Assembly: GCF_023028345.1 (NCBI RefSeq)
Contig: NZ_CP095487.1
Span: 2,542,001-2,606,000 of the forward strand
From: Halorientalis marina
GTDB taxonomy: Archaea > Halobacteriota > Halobacteria > Halobacteriales > Haloarculaceae
Length of the DNA stretch: 64,000 bases
Direction of reading: 5' to 3'
Positions within the stretch are counted from its first letter, which is position 1. Each line of letters starts with the position of its first letter. Positions 1 to 7,808 of this stretch are shown piece by piece. The notes beneath the pieces were generated by a model. That model did no database searches. It was not told the origin of the DNA and saw nothing but the letters and a program-made list of their open reading frames with translations. The translations under genes were made by a program, and so were the position numbers.

Positions 1-432
1 GCCGCGAGTTCGCTCAGCGGCCTCCAGAACTACCGCTTCGGGAAGGCCACGACGCTCCCCTTCGAGCGCGCCCACGGCGGCGACGGCGTCCCCGACAGCG
101 TCGTCGACACGCTCGACGAAAATCGCGAGCGTGGCCTCCACACCCTCGTCTATCTCGATATCAAGGCCGCCGACGACGACTACATGAGCGCCAGTACCGC
201 CGCCGCCCTCCTCGCCGACGACTACGAGGACACGCTCGCGGTCGCGGTCTGCCGGGCCGGGAGCCCCGAGTCGACGGTCACCGCCGACCGGCTCTCAGCG
301 CTCGCGACCCGGGAGTTCGGCCCGCCGCTGCACCTCCTCGTCGTCCCCGGCGACCTCCATCTCCTCGAACGCGACGCGCTCGCCGCGCTCGCGGACGCGC
401 CTGCCGACCCCCTGGCGGAACTGACGGACTGA
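1..432 (+). CDS. dphB: Diphthine synthase, C-terminal part (5' end outside window)
   Basis: The window opens in frame inside this gene; 143 codons remain before TGA. DphB is the SAM-dependent methyltransferase that methylates the modified histidine of elongation factor 2 on the way to diphthamide, in the cytoplasm. The visible part starts with SLSGLQNYRFGKATTLPF, then GGDGVPDSV and GLHTLVYLDIK, which are the typical central and late segments of archaeal diphthine synthases, and ends in an alanine-rich acidic tail. The gene converges on artA with only 9 bp between the stop codons. The N-terminal SAM-binding half cannot be inspected here. The identification is by recalled family sequence, and is quite firm. 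Confidence 0.87.
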   Translation, partial: AASSLSGLQNYRFGKATTLPFERAHGGDGVPDSVVDTLDENRERGLHTLVYLDIKAADDDYMSASTAAALLADDYEDTLAVAVCRAGSPESTVTADRLSALATREFGPPLHLLVVPGDLHLLERDALAALADAPADPLAELTD

Positions 433-441
433 GCCGTCGGG

Positions 442-1422
442 TCACTGCCCGTCGGTGCGGACCGGTTGGACGCCCAGCGCGCCCTGCAGGTCCCACTCGC
501 TGCCGGTCGCCATGAACAGCAGGTCTTCGATGACGACCAGTACCTCGGGGAGCTCCCGGACGACGAGCCAGGTGATGGCCACAAGCGCCACGACCGAGAG
601 GCTCTGTGCCAGCACCCGGTCCGCGAGGAAAAAGGAGACCTTGTACGGGTCGGCACTGCCGAACAGCGTCATGACGGCGTCCGGGAAGACGTGGAGGTAC
701 TGCCTGCCAAAGGAGAGGCCGATGAAGACGTTCCGAACCAGGTTCAGCGCGTAGATGATCGGGATCGAGAGGCCGAGCGCGGCGGCCTTCCGTCGCCACG
801 GTGCCCGAACGGCACCGATCAGGCCCGCGAAGATCGCCATGCTTCCGATCCCCGTACAGGCGATTTTGATCGTGTAGGTCACCTGGTGGCCGTCCGGGAG
901 CACCCACAGGAACGTGTTCCGGTAGGGGTCGACCCGGCCCTGCGGGGAGTCGACGACACCGTTGACGAAGTCGCCGTTGACCACCTGCGGGTCGTAGCCG
1001 ATCAGGTTCATCAGGAACTGCGTCTGACTCGTCACTGCCTCGACCAGCGGGCGCCGGAAGAGTGCGAGCGCCTCGAAGGGGAGGAAGACGATCCCCATGA
1101 TCGCGACGGCGCGGGTCAGGACGTGCAGCGACTGGCGGCCGTTCGCGAGCAGGTACGCGACGTACAGCGCGCCCGGGACCGCCACCAGCGTCCCGATACC
1201 CTCGACGATGCTCTTCTGGACGAACGCGAAGTGATAGATGAGCGTCAGCCAGAAAGCGGCGAAGAGGACCCAGGCCGCGACCGCGACCCACCGGGTCGAA
1301 TCGAGGTCGCGGTCGTACCAGGCCAGGACGGAGGCGAGCGAGAACGCCGCGATCACGAGCCAGGCGAGCGGGTCGGAGAACCCGGTCAGCCACTCCAGCG
1401 TGCCCAACACCTGGTCTAGCAT
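442..1422 (-). CDS. artA: Archaeosortase A
   Basis: This 326-aa polytopic membrane transpeptidase-like enzyme removes the C-terminal PGF-CTERM helix of surface proteins and is linked to their lipid anchoring. Around eight hydrophobic segments are visible. The exosortase/archaeosortase signature is present as Cys189 in IACTGIGSM, Arg230 in LVRNVFIG and Arg269 in FFLADRV. The spacings C+41=R and R+39=R match those I recall for the catalytic residues of Haloferax volcanii ArtA (C173, R214, R253). The start is the ATG at 1422, about 25 bp downstream of a TATA-like gatatatg at 1446-1453, so the transcript is probably leaderless. Directly upstream, on the same strand, lies an S-layer glycoprotein ending in the PGF-CTERM sorting signal: enzyme and likely major substrate are neighbours. 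Confidence 0.92.
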   Translation of the reverse strand: MLDQVLGTLEWLTGFSDPLAWLVIAAFSLASVLAWYDRDLDSTRWVAVAAWVLFAAFWLTLIYHFAFVQKSIVEGIGTLVAVPGALYVAYLLANGRQSLHVLTRAVAIMGIVFLPFEALALFRRPLVEAVTSQTQFLMNLIGYDPQVVNGDFVNGVVDSPQGRVDPYRNTFLWVLPDGHQVTYTIKIACTGIGSMAIFAGLIGAVRAPWRRKAAALGLSIPIIYALNLVRNVFIGLSFGRQYLHVFPDAVMTLFGSADPYKVSFFLADRVLAQSLSVVALVAITWLVVRELPEVLVVIEDLLFMATGSEWDLQGALGVQPVRTDGQ

Positions 1423-1445
1423 CTATCGGGTGTTGGGCGATTTCC

Positions 1446-1453
1446 GATATATG
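1446..1453 (-). promoter_or_regulatory. TATA box of artA
   Basis: The AT-rich octamer reads CATATATC on the minus strand and ends 24 bp before the artA ATG. This is the position expected for a leaderless archaeal transcript. Confidence 0.5.
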
Positions 1454-1568
1454 TCTTGTCGTTAATCGCGCGCGGGATGCACGTCCGGACGCGCATGGCG
1501 CTGTCGCTGTTCGGGTCGTGTGCGAAAGAAATGAGGATTCGTCGAAGGCCGGAGGTTACTCCGGGTGT

Positions 1569-4500
1569 TTAGTCACGACGGCGCAGGGCCAGGAGGGCCG
1601 CTGCGGCGAGTGCGACGAGAGCGATGCCAGCCGTGAAGCCGGGACCGCCGGTCGTCGTCGTCTCGGGCGGAGCCGTGGTGCCGGGCTCGTCGGTCGGCTC
1701 GGCAGTGTCAGGCTCTTCCGTCGTGGTCGGCGGCTCGGTCGTCGTCGTCGGCGGCTCAGTCGTCGTGTCGGTGGTCGGCGTCGGCGTAGCGATCGTGTAC
1801 TGCGCCGAGTCCGTCACCGCGGAGCCGTTCGCCGTGTACGGGCTGTCGGCCTGCGGGAAGTCATACTGCTGGTTCCCGTTGGTGTCCAGGTGCGGCATCG
1901 CGATCACCTGCTGGCCGTCGCTCAGCGGTTCGTCGAGGGTGACCTCGACGCCCGTGGACTGGCCTTCCGACAGGTACTCACTGTTACCGATGACAGGACC
2001 GACACCGCCGTCCTCGGTGACCGAGTGGATGGCGACGAAGCCACCCTCGGACATGGTCACGGAGCGAACGGTGACGGTCGTGCCGTCGCCGCTCTGGTCA
2101 TCGATGCGGACCTGCGCGACGGGGGCCTCCCCAACAACGCCGGGAGTGTCCTCGTCGTCGAAGCCGCGTGCGCTCGCCGTGAAGGACGTGTTCTCGGCGA
2201 CGGTCGAGAAGTCGACCGACGCGTTGAAGCTACCGTCCGCCTGCACGACGGGCTGCGGGCTGCGCAGGAACGGACTCTCGCCCGTCGAGCGGATACGGAG
2301 GTCGAGTTCCGTACCGGGTGCGACGGTGGTCGAGCCCGAGATGGTCTGACCGGACTGCGCGGACACCTGGATGATGTCCTGCGCGTTCGTGTCGTAGGTC
2401 AGTTCCTTCTCGACGACGGTGAAGTCGCTGTCAGCGACGATGACGCCGTCGTTGTTCAGCGCACCGTCGGCGATGCTGAGGTTGGCCGTGTACTCCTCAC
2501 CATCCTGCATGGAGAGGTCGGTACGACCGACGTCGTCGACATCATCGAGAGCTCCGAAGACGGCCTGATTGGCCGCAGCGCGGTCCTGAGCCTCGTTACG
2601 GTCCATGTTGGCCTCCTGCTCATCGATGAAGATGAACAGCGAGGAGTTCGCCTGGTCCGGAACGACGCGCATCCCGTTGTTCTGCAGCGCGGTTTCCGCG
2701 AGGTCCAGGCTCTTGCCGTTCCGGTTCGCAACCGGGTTCTGCTGTTCGACGCGGAAGTCGAAGTCACCGACGTAGGCGTCAGTGACCTCGAGACCGTCTT
2801 CAGCGCCAGCGTAGTTGTAGTTCTCACCACTCACAGCGGACTGGCCGCTGATGTCGCCGCGCATCAGTTCGACGAACGCTTCGTCGTAGTCCTCACCGTC
2901 GTCCTTGGCGGCCGCGAGGCCACCGAAGAAGCCGGTACCGCGGTACTGGAACACCATCACGTCGCGCTCGGCGATGGTGTCGTCCTCGGTGAGCGTGTCA
3001 CCGATGGACGCGTAGATCTCGGAGCGAGCGTCTTCGACGTCGCTGTCGAGATCGTTGTAGTTGTTACGGGACATCGTCCAGGTGCGGAGGCCGTCGTTGA
3101 CCGTCTCGGTGACGTCCATGGTACCGACGGCGAGCTCCTGCCCGGTGATGCCGCCGTCCGTGACGTTGATGTCGTAGTCGGCGTTGTCCAGCGGCGGGTC
3201 GTCGATGAAGATGTCGCCGCCACTACCTGAGCTTCCCGGAATAGCGGTCAGGTTGACGTTGCTGATCGTGTCGTCGTCGTCGGCCGGTTCGACCGACGTC
3301 GGCGTCACGGCAAGCGCGTTGACCGAGTAGTAGGTCTGCTCGGTGCTCTGACGGAGACGGTCGTCGTAAGTCCGACTCGGGAAGTCGTTGTTGTCTAGGT
3401 CAATGTCTCCGTCGCCGTCAGCGTCTTCGACCAACTGAGCGTACGGACCCTCAGTCAGATCGATGTTGTTCGCGTTGGCGAACTTGACTAGCTCTTCCAG
3501 AGTGTGCTCCTGGGCATCATTACCGTTAACGGAGCCGTTGCTGATGGAGAGTGCAGTCTCTGCGTCAACGTCACCCGGAACGGCACCGAGGTCACCGCGG
3601 CCGACCGTGTACAGGTCGATGCCAGCGGTGACGACGTCGTCGTCGTTACCGTCCTCGATGTCGAAGGTGAGGTTGAAGTTCACGTCGTTGTAACCGACGT
3701 TGACCGTTGCCGTGTCGGTGTTCTCGAGCTGGATCGGGATCGCAGCGTTGTCACCCTCGCCAGCGCGGGCGATCGGCTGGAGGATCTCCGCGTTGACGTC
3801 CTCCTCTTCGGTGTTCGAGATCGAGTCGGACGCGGAGGCGTCCGTGTCGGCGACCTCGAAGTTCAGCGTGTAGTCACCAGTCTCGACTTCACTGAAGTTG
3901 AGGCTGATGTTCGCGTTCTCCTTCTGCGTGCGGAACGCGATAGTGTCGTCGTCGATGTTCGGGCTGCTGTTGCCCGTCAGCTGGAGCTCGGCCGTGCTGG
4001 TGAACGCAGCACCGTCGTACCGAGCGATCGAGCTGTCGTCGACACCGATACCGTCGCTGTTCGACTCCGGCGAGTGCTCGCCGATGTCGTCGCCGTCAGT
4101 GTCGATTTCAGCCGCGAAGAGGTTCTCGAGCTCGTCACCGTCGAGACCGTCAGCCGTGACGGTGGTCACGTAGCCCGCGCGGTTGGAGTTCAGCTCGATG
4201 AAGGTCCGCTCCTGGCTGATCTCCGTGTCCTTGAAGCTCGCGCTCAGGGACTGAACGGTGACCTCGAAGGAAGCGGCTTCGATGGCACCTTCGGTTGCGG
4301 TATTGTCAATACTGCCGGCTCGCACCAGTCCGTTGCCGTCGAACGCGTCGACAGACGAACCGCCGGAGTCCGACACTGTTGTGCCGTCGTCCTGCGCGAT
4401 ACCGCTCTCGAAGTTGTAGACACCGGAGGCCGATCCACCAGGCTGCGTGACGACGTAGTCGCCCTCACGGTTGCTGGTGTCGACGATGGCCTCACCGTTG

Positions 4501-5255
4501 CCGTCCATCGAGAGGTCGGACACGAAGCTACCGACTTCTTCGCCGTTGTCGGTGTCGTCCGCCTCACGGAGCTGGAGCTGGGAGTTCTGCTGGCTGCTGA
4601 CCTTGATGACCAGGTCGGAACCCTGCCAGTACGGACCGCCGCTGGACGTCAGCCGCGCGTCCCACTGGTCCTGCGGATCGTCGTCAGGGTCGTTGTCCTG
4701 CTGCAGCGCGATGCTAGAGGTCGGGTTGATCGACAGCGTTGCAGTGGACGGGTTGTCCGTGCTCTGCGTGTTGATCGCGACCTCAGTGGTGTAGGAGCCA
4801 CCGTTGGCCGGGTTCTGGACGTTGTTAACCGTAACGAGAACGTCGTCGCCCGAGTTCAGGTTCGTGTTCCCGTCGGACGAAATCGTCAGCGTCTCACCGT
4901 TATTACTGGCACTGACACCGGAGACAGTTGCACTGTTATCGACAGTGCCGTCATTGTCAGTGTCAACGCCGAAGGTCACAACGTCGGCCTGCACAACGTT
5001 GCTCACGTCGGCAGATTCCGACGCGACGCTGTAGTCGATTTCGATGTCCTGTAATGAGTTAGTTGCGTCGTTCGATTCCACTGCGGCCCGCACGTCGTGG
5101 GTCGAGGACGACCCCGGCGTGGCGGGACTCGCCGTAATGGACGAGTTTGCGGAAGCTGCAGCCGTTCCTGCGAATGCGACTGAGCCGGCGAATACCGAGC
5201 CGATCATCAGCGCAGTCAGGAAGAGACTGCGAAGTTTATCTCGTGTTCCTGTCAT
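1569..5255 (-). CDS. csg: S-layer (cell surface) glycoprotein with PGF-CTERM anchor
   Basis: This 1228-aa protein is secreted and very acidic, and would form the main cell-wall lattice. It begins with the haloarchaeal surface-glycoprotein signal (MTGTRDKLRSLFLTALMIGS, then VAFAGTAAA; cleavage near residue 34). Residues from about 1155 to 1204 form a Thr/Pro/Glu-rich, mucin-like stalk. The C-terminus has PGF at 1205-1207, a hydrophobic helix and RRRD: the ArtA sorting signal. Several N-x-S/T sequons are present. I chose the ATG at 5255 because the signal peptide starts there; an in-frame ATG at 5291 would add an unlikely 12-residue tail and sits inside the leader. Residues 200-260 (GGPYWQG, QLREAD, EAIVDT) resemble the partial gene at 63039, so the two are paralogues. 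It is probably highly expressed, glycosylated and lipid-anchored. Confidence 0.93.
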   Translation of the reverse strand: MTGTRDKLRSLFLTALMIGSVFAGSVAFAGTAAASANSSITASPATPGSSSTHDVRAAVESNDATNSLQDIEIDYSVASESADVSNVVQADVVTFGVDTDNDGTVDNSATVSGVSASNNGETLTISSDGNTNLNSGDDVLVTVNNVQNPANGGSYTTEVAINTQSTDNPSTATLSINPTSSIALQQDNDPDDDPQDQWDARLTSSGGPYWQGSDLVIKVSSQQNSQLQLREADDTDNGEEVGSFVSDLSMDGNGEAIVDTSNREGDYVVTQPGGSASGVYNFESGIAQDDGTTVSDSGGSSVDAFDGNGLVRAGSIDNTATEGAIEAASFEVTVQSLSASFKDTEISQERTFIELNSNRAGYVTTVTADGLDGDELENLFAAEIDTDGDDIGEHSPESNSDGIGVDDSSIARYDGAAFTSTAELQLTGNSSPNIDDDTIAFRTQKENANISLNFSEVETGDYTLNFEVADTDASASDSISNTEEEDVNAEILQPIARAGEGDNAAIPIQLENTDTATVNVGYNDVNFNLTFDIEDGNDDDVVTAGIDLYTVGRGDLGAVPGDVDAETALSISNGSVNGNDAQEHTLEELVKFANANNIDLTEGPYAQLVEDADGDGDIDLDNNDFPSRTYDDRLRQSTEQTYYSVNALAVTPTSVEPADDDDTISNVNLTAIPGSSGSGGDIFIDDPPLDNADYDINVTDGGITGQELAVGTMDVTETVNDGLRTWTMSRNNYNDLDSDVEDARSEIYASIGDTLTEDDTIAERDVMVFQYRGTGFFGGLAAAKDDGEDYDEAFVELMRGDISGQSAVSGENYNYAGAEDGLEVTDAYVGDFDFRVEQQNPVANRNGKSLDLAETALQNNGMRVVPDQANSSLFIFIDEQEANMDRNEAQDRAAANQAVFGALDDVDDVGRTDLSMQDGEEYTANLSIADGALNNDGVIVADSDFTVVEKELTYDTNAQDIIQVSAQSGQTISGSTTVAPGTELDLRIRSTGESPFLRSPQPVVQADGSFNASVDFSTVAENTSFTASARGFDDEDTPGVVGEAPVAQVRIDDQSGDGTTVTVRSVTMSEGGFVAIHSVTEDGGVGPVIGNSEYLSEGQSTGVEVTLDEPLSDGQQVIAMPHLDTNGNQQYDFPQADSPYTANGSAVTDSAQYTIATPTPTTDTTTEPPTTTTEPPTTTEEPDTAEPTDEPGTTAPPETTTTGGPGFTAGIALVALAAAALLALRRRD

Positions 5256-5301
5256 ATTTGGTTTGGTTAGCTTCTGGGGCGGTTCCAGCACCTTTCAGCA
5301 C

Positions 5302-5344
5302 GGACCGGTCGCGGCTCGCACAGCAGCCGCGTGGAGACCGGTCC
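5302..5344 (-). promoter_or_regulatory. Strong hairpin in the S-layer gene 5' leader
   Basis: A perfect 9-bp outer stem (GGACCGGTC with GACCGGTCC) encloses a 5-nt one-sided bulge, a perfect 6-bp inner stem (GCGGCT with AGCCGC) and an 8-nt loop. It lies between the TATA box at 5401-5407 and the start codon at 5255, inside a leader of about 120 nt, which is long for haloarchaea. A role in mRNA stability or translation of an abundant protein is an inference. Confidence 0.7.
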
Positions 5345-5400
5345 GGCGTACTCGCTACTGTCACCATGGGTAGGGGTACGGTCAGAAGGTTGGGCCATCC

Positions 5401-5407
5401 ATATAAA
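5401..5407 (-). promoter_or_regulatory. TATA box of the S-layer gene
   Basis: The minus strand reads GCATTTATATGG here. Transcription would begin near 5375, leaving a leader of roughly 120 nt before the ATG at 5255. Confidence 0.6.
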
Positions 5408-5721
5408 TGCTTTGTGGTCAGGTACGGCCGGTGACACCACGACACATACCCCGAAATCGGGTGTTTCGGCGGATGCGACGACCGTTTGGCCTCGTATGTG
5501 AGGCCGTCCGTCTGCCGGCTTACAGCCGTCTGACAATTGTTTCGAAATTTAGAGGATTCGAGGCGAGAATTGCCTCGGGCGCGGAGCGAAGCGAGGTCGA
5601 CGGAAGAATCGCGTGTACCGACGCACACACGCCTGGCAAAGTGATCGAACTCGTGACCCCCTGCGTTCCGGACGGTCTTCGCGGCGAGAAACCGACCGAA
5701 ATACGAGGATACAGACATACA

Positions 5722-5729
5722 TTTATAAA
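5722..5729 (+). promoter_or_regulatory. TATA box of the HTH/PemK pair
   Basis: TTTATAAA lies 28 bp upstream of the ATG at 5757, consistent with a leaderless transcript for the HTH gene. Confidence 0.6.
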
Positions 5730-5756
5730 TTGGAGTGCCGAATTGGTAGGTACGGA

Positions 5757-6107
5757 ATGCCGATCAGCATCGACGAGTTCGAGTCACGGGACCCGGACGC
5801 GAGGCGAACGAACGCGGAGCGGGTACTGCGATTCCTCGCGGACAATCGGGACAAGGCGTACAAGGCCGTCGAGATCGCCGACGCGGCCGACGTGGACGAG
5901 AACTCGATCCATCCCGTTCTGAACCGGCTCGAAGAACGGGGGCTGGTTCGACACCGAGAACCGTACTGGGCCGTCGGCGACCTCGACGCGATCAGCGAGG
6001 CGACCGTCTTCCACTCCACGGCGGCGTTTCTCGACGAGGAACTCGGCCCGGAGGACAGGGAGGAGTGGCTCGCCGCGGCGCGAACCGACGAGGACCGCGA
6101 CGAGTGA
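5757..6107 (+). CDS. Small winged-helix (MarR-like) regulator, probable antitoxin partner
   Basis: This 116-aa protein starts MPISIDEFESRDPDARRTNA. Residues 20-75 form a winged helix-turn-helix: helices around RVLRFLADN, AVEIADAADVDENSIHPVLNR and a wing at GLVRHREPYWAVG. The tail is acidic. In haloarchaea such proteins are regularly encoded immediately upstream of a PemK/MazF-like gene, and the same holds here, so it is probably an autoregulating antitoxin-like DNA-binding protein. The ATG at 5757 is favoured over upstream in-frame starts because it sits 28 bp after a good TATA box and matches the usual N-terminus of the family. Which residues contact the toxin cannot be seen. Confidence 0.8.
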   Translation: MPISIDEFESRDPDARRTNAERVLRFLADNRDKAYKAVEIADAADVDENSIHPVLNRLEERGLVRHREPYWAVGDLDAISEATVFHSTAAFLDEELGPEDREEWLAAARTDEDRDE

Positions 6108-6455
6108 CCGACACGGTCCCACTTCGACGACCTCGAACGCGGACACGTCGTCCTCGCGCCCGATCCCTTCAAGTCCGACGACGATGCGACCCGTCCCTGG
6201 GTGGTCGTCAACGACGAAACCCACCCGTTCGACAAGGAACAGTACGTCGTCATGGGCCTGACGACACGGACCTGGTACGACGAGCGCATCCCGCTCGACG
6301 AGAGCGATTTCCGGGATCGAAAAGCACCGCGGGAGAGCGCGATAGTGCCACACGCGATCGCGTCGCTCACGCCCGTCCTGATGACCGACTACGTCTGTCG
6401 GGTTCGCTCCGAACCCCTCGACCGAGCCGTCGGCGAACTGACCGAGTATCTCTGA
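6104..6455 (+). pseudogene. PemK/MazF-like toxin, apparently frameshifted at its 5' end
   Basis: The body HFDDLERGHVVLAPDPF... through RPWVVVNDETHPF, VVMGLTTRTWYD and a C-terminal VGELTEYL is a PemK-like (type II toxin, mRNA endonuclease fold) protein. A GTG at 6104 overlaps the antitoxin TGA as GTGA, the usual coupled arrangement, and reads MTDTV; but the toxin body is in another frame. Dropping one C from the CCC run at 6118-6120 would join the two as MTDTVHFDDLERG. As written, the body is in the antitoxin's own frame, directly after its stop, with no start until GTG 6201, which would lose the conserved RGHVVLAP strand. It is either a true frameshift mutation, a sequencing error, or a protein made by readthrough or an unusual start. 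Confidence 0.65.
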
Positions 6456-6486
6456 CGCCGGTCGTGAGACGGTTCAACCCCTCAGT

Positions 6487-7242
6487 TCAGCGCTCGACGA
6501 TCTCGATCTCGTGGCCGTCGGGCCCCTTCGTGAACGCGTAGCGGTTGCCACAGCTCTCGGGGTCGCGGTAATCGGGAGCGTGGCGATCCATCAGCGTCCC
6601 CCAGAACCCCTGGAGGTCGTCGGCTCGGACCGCGACGTGGCCCCAGGCGTCGCCGAGGTCGTAGGTCCGGTCGTCGAGGTTGTCGGTCAGTTCCAGCGAC
6701 ATCGCCTCGTCGGCGGCCTCGTCGGGTTTCATGAAGTAGAGCGCGAAGTCGTCGAACTCCTCGCGGCGGAACAGGCCGTACTCCAGTTTCCGGGTCAGCC
6801 AGCCGATGGTCTCGTCGGAGTCCTCGACGCGGAGCATCGTGTGGTCGAGGCTCCACTTCGACCCGTGGTCGCGCTCGACGACCTCGATCTCGTGGCCGTC
6901 GGGGTCTTTCACGAACGCGTAGCTGCCGCCACAGGAGTCCGGGTCGCGGTAGTCCTCGACGCCGCTGTCCATCAGTTCCGCGTAGGCGTCGTAGACGTCG
7001 TCACAGCGGACGGCGATGTGGCCCCACGCGTCGCCCATCTCGTACGTGCGCCCGTCGTGGTTGTACGTGAGTTCCAGCAGGGCGCCCTCCTCGTGAATCT
7101 CCTCGGGGCCGAGGAAGACGTTGGTGAACGTCTCGGCCTCCCAGCGTCCTTTCTCCTCGTAGTCGAGGTGTGTGGTGTACCAGTCCAGTGCGGTGTCCAG
7201 GTCCTCGACGCGCATCATCGTGTGGTCGAGCGTCGCGTGCAT
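6487..7242 (-). CDS. Two-domain VOC (glyoxalase/bleomycin-resistance) protein
   Basis: This 251-aa protein is a tandem duplication of the vicinal-oxygen-chelate fold. Domain 1 (about 1-125) begins HATLDHTMMRVEDLDTALDW and ends PDGHEIEVVER; domain 2 (about 130-251) begins WSLDHTMLRVEDSDETIGWL and ends PDGHEIEIVER. Both contain the paired βαβββ pattern with HTM(M/L)RVED and GDAWGH(I/V)AVR, giving His and Glu metal ligands. The closest named activity is glyoxalase I (lactoylglutathione lyase), which needs a thiol adduct; haloarchaea use gamma-glutamylcysteine instead of glutathione, so the exact substrate is unknown. The start is the ATG at 7242; the upstream in-frame extension to 7302 lacks family-like sequence. 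Confidence 0.8.
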   Translation of the reverse strand: MHATLDHTMMRVEDLDTALDWYTTHLDYEEKGRWEAETFTNVFLGPEEIHEEGALLELTYNHDGRTYEMGDAWGHIAVRCDDVYDAYAELMDSGVEDYRDPDSCGGSYAFVKDPDGHEIEVVERDHGSKWSLDHTMLRVEDSDETIGWLTRKLEYGLFRREEFDDFALYFMKPDEAADEAMSLELTDNLDDRTYDLGDAWGHVAVRADDLQGFWGTLMDRHAPDYRDPESCGNRYAFTKGPDGHEIEIVER

Positions 7243-7283
7243 ATCCGGTTGCTGGGTCGGTGGCGTCGTAAGGCTACCGGCGC

Positions 7284-7808
7284 TCACTCGACGGCCGGCC
7301 ACACGAGCGACTGCAGGTCCCCCCGGTAGTACGTCCAGGCGACGAGCAGGCAGAGCAGGGTCCCGACCGGCACCGAGAAGTAGCCACGCCGGCGCAGGAA
7401 CCCGAGCGACACCCAGAAGTGTGTGACGCCGGCGAGCACGAGCAGCGTCGCCGTCACGCGTCCGTCCTCCCGCCAGACCACCCCGAGTAGCGCGCTCCCG
7501 ACCGCCAGCAGGTACAGCAGGACGCTACTGCCCCAGGCCAGGAGGAAGCGCGGCAGGCCGGCAGTGAACCGGAAGTAGTAGTCGTAGATCGTCGCCAACT
7601 GGACCGGGTCGAAGTTGAGCAGACCAAAGGGTAGGACGACCGTGATCGCACCGTTGGCCGAGACGAGCGTCCACGGGGCGATCCCCAGGGCAAGCAGTAT
7701 CGGGAGTCGCCGGGACTGGCGGACCGCTTCGGGGACCACACCGTCCGCGTCGGCGGTCCGGTCGGGCGCGTCGGCGGCCTCGCCGTCGTGGTCCGATGCT
7801 CGTGGCAT
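7284..7808 (-). CDS. Small haloarchaeal membrane protein (TIGR04206-like)
   Basis: This 174-aa protein has an acidic cytosolic-looking N-terminus of about 35 residues and four hydrophobic segments: around LLALGIAPWTLVSANGA, FLLAWGSSVLLYLLAVGSAL, ATLLVLAGVTHFWVSLGF and VPVGTLLCLLVAWTYY. It resembles a haloarchaea-specific four-helix family of unknown function that I know as TIGR04206; this assignment is from memory. The ATG overlaps the TAA of the upstream DRG GTPase gene by one base (TAATG), so the two are translationally coupled and probably co-transcribed. No catalytic motif is visible. Confidence 0.7.
   Translation of the reverse strand: MPRASDHDGEAADAPDRTADADGVVPEAVRQSRRLPILLALGIAPWTLVSANGAITVVLPFGLLNFDPVQLATIYDYYFRFTAGLPRFLLAWGSSVLLYLLAVGSALLGVVWREDGRVTATLLVLAGVTHFWVSLGFLRRRGYFSVPVGTLLCLLVAWTYYRGDLQSLVWPAVE

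Larger units (their letters stand above)
5256..5756. other. 500-bp divergent intergenic region
   Basis: It holds the S-layer leader and promoter on the minus strand and the TATA box of the HTH gene on the plus strand. Between them are a small hairpin (CGAGGC-GAGAATT-GCCTCG near 5560-5580) and the palindrome TTTCGAAA near 5540. I see no convincing gene. Confidence 0.6.

Noticed and set aside
3504..5054. Long open frame antisense to the first S-layer gene
   Set aside because: It is a mirror frame produced by the GC-rich codon bias of the real gene; its protein is Val/Arg/Asp-rich with no domain.
5255..5291. Upstream ATG of the S-layer gene
   Set aside because: It would place 12 residues before a complete signal peptide and lies inside the untranslated leader.
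5560..5610. Small hairpin and GCGAAGCGAG-like tract as an insertion-sequence end
   Set aside because: No transposase, target duplication or matching second end is present; no insertion sequence was found anywhere in the window.
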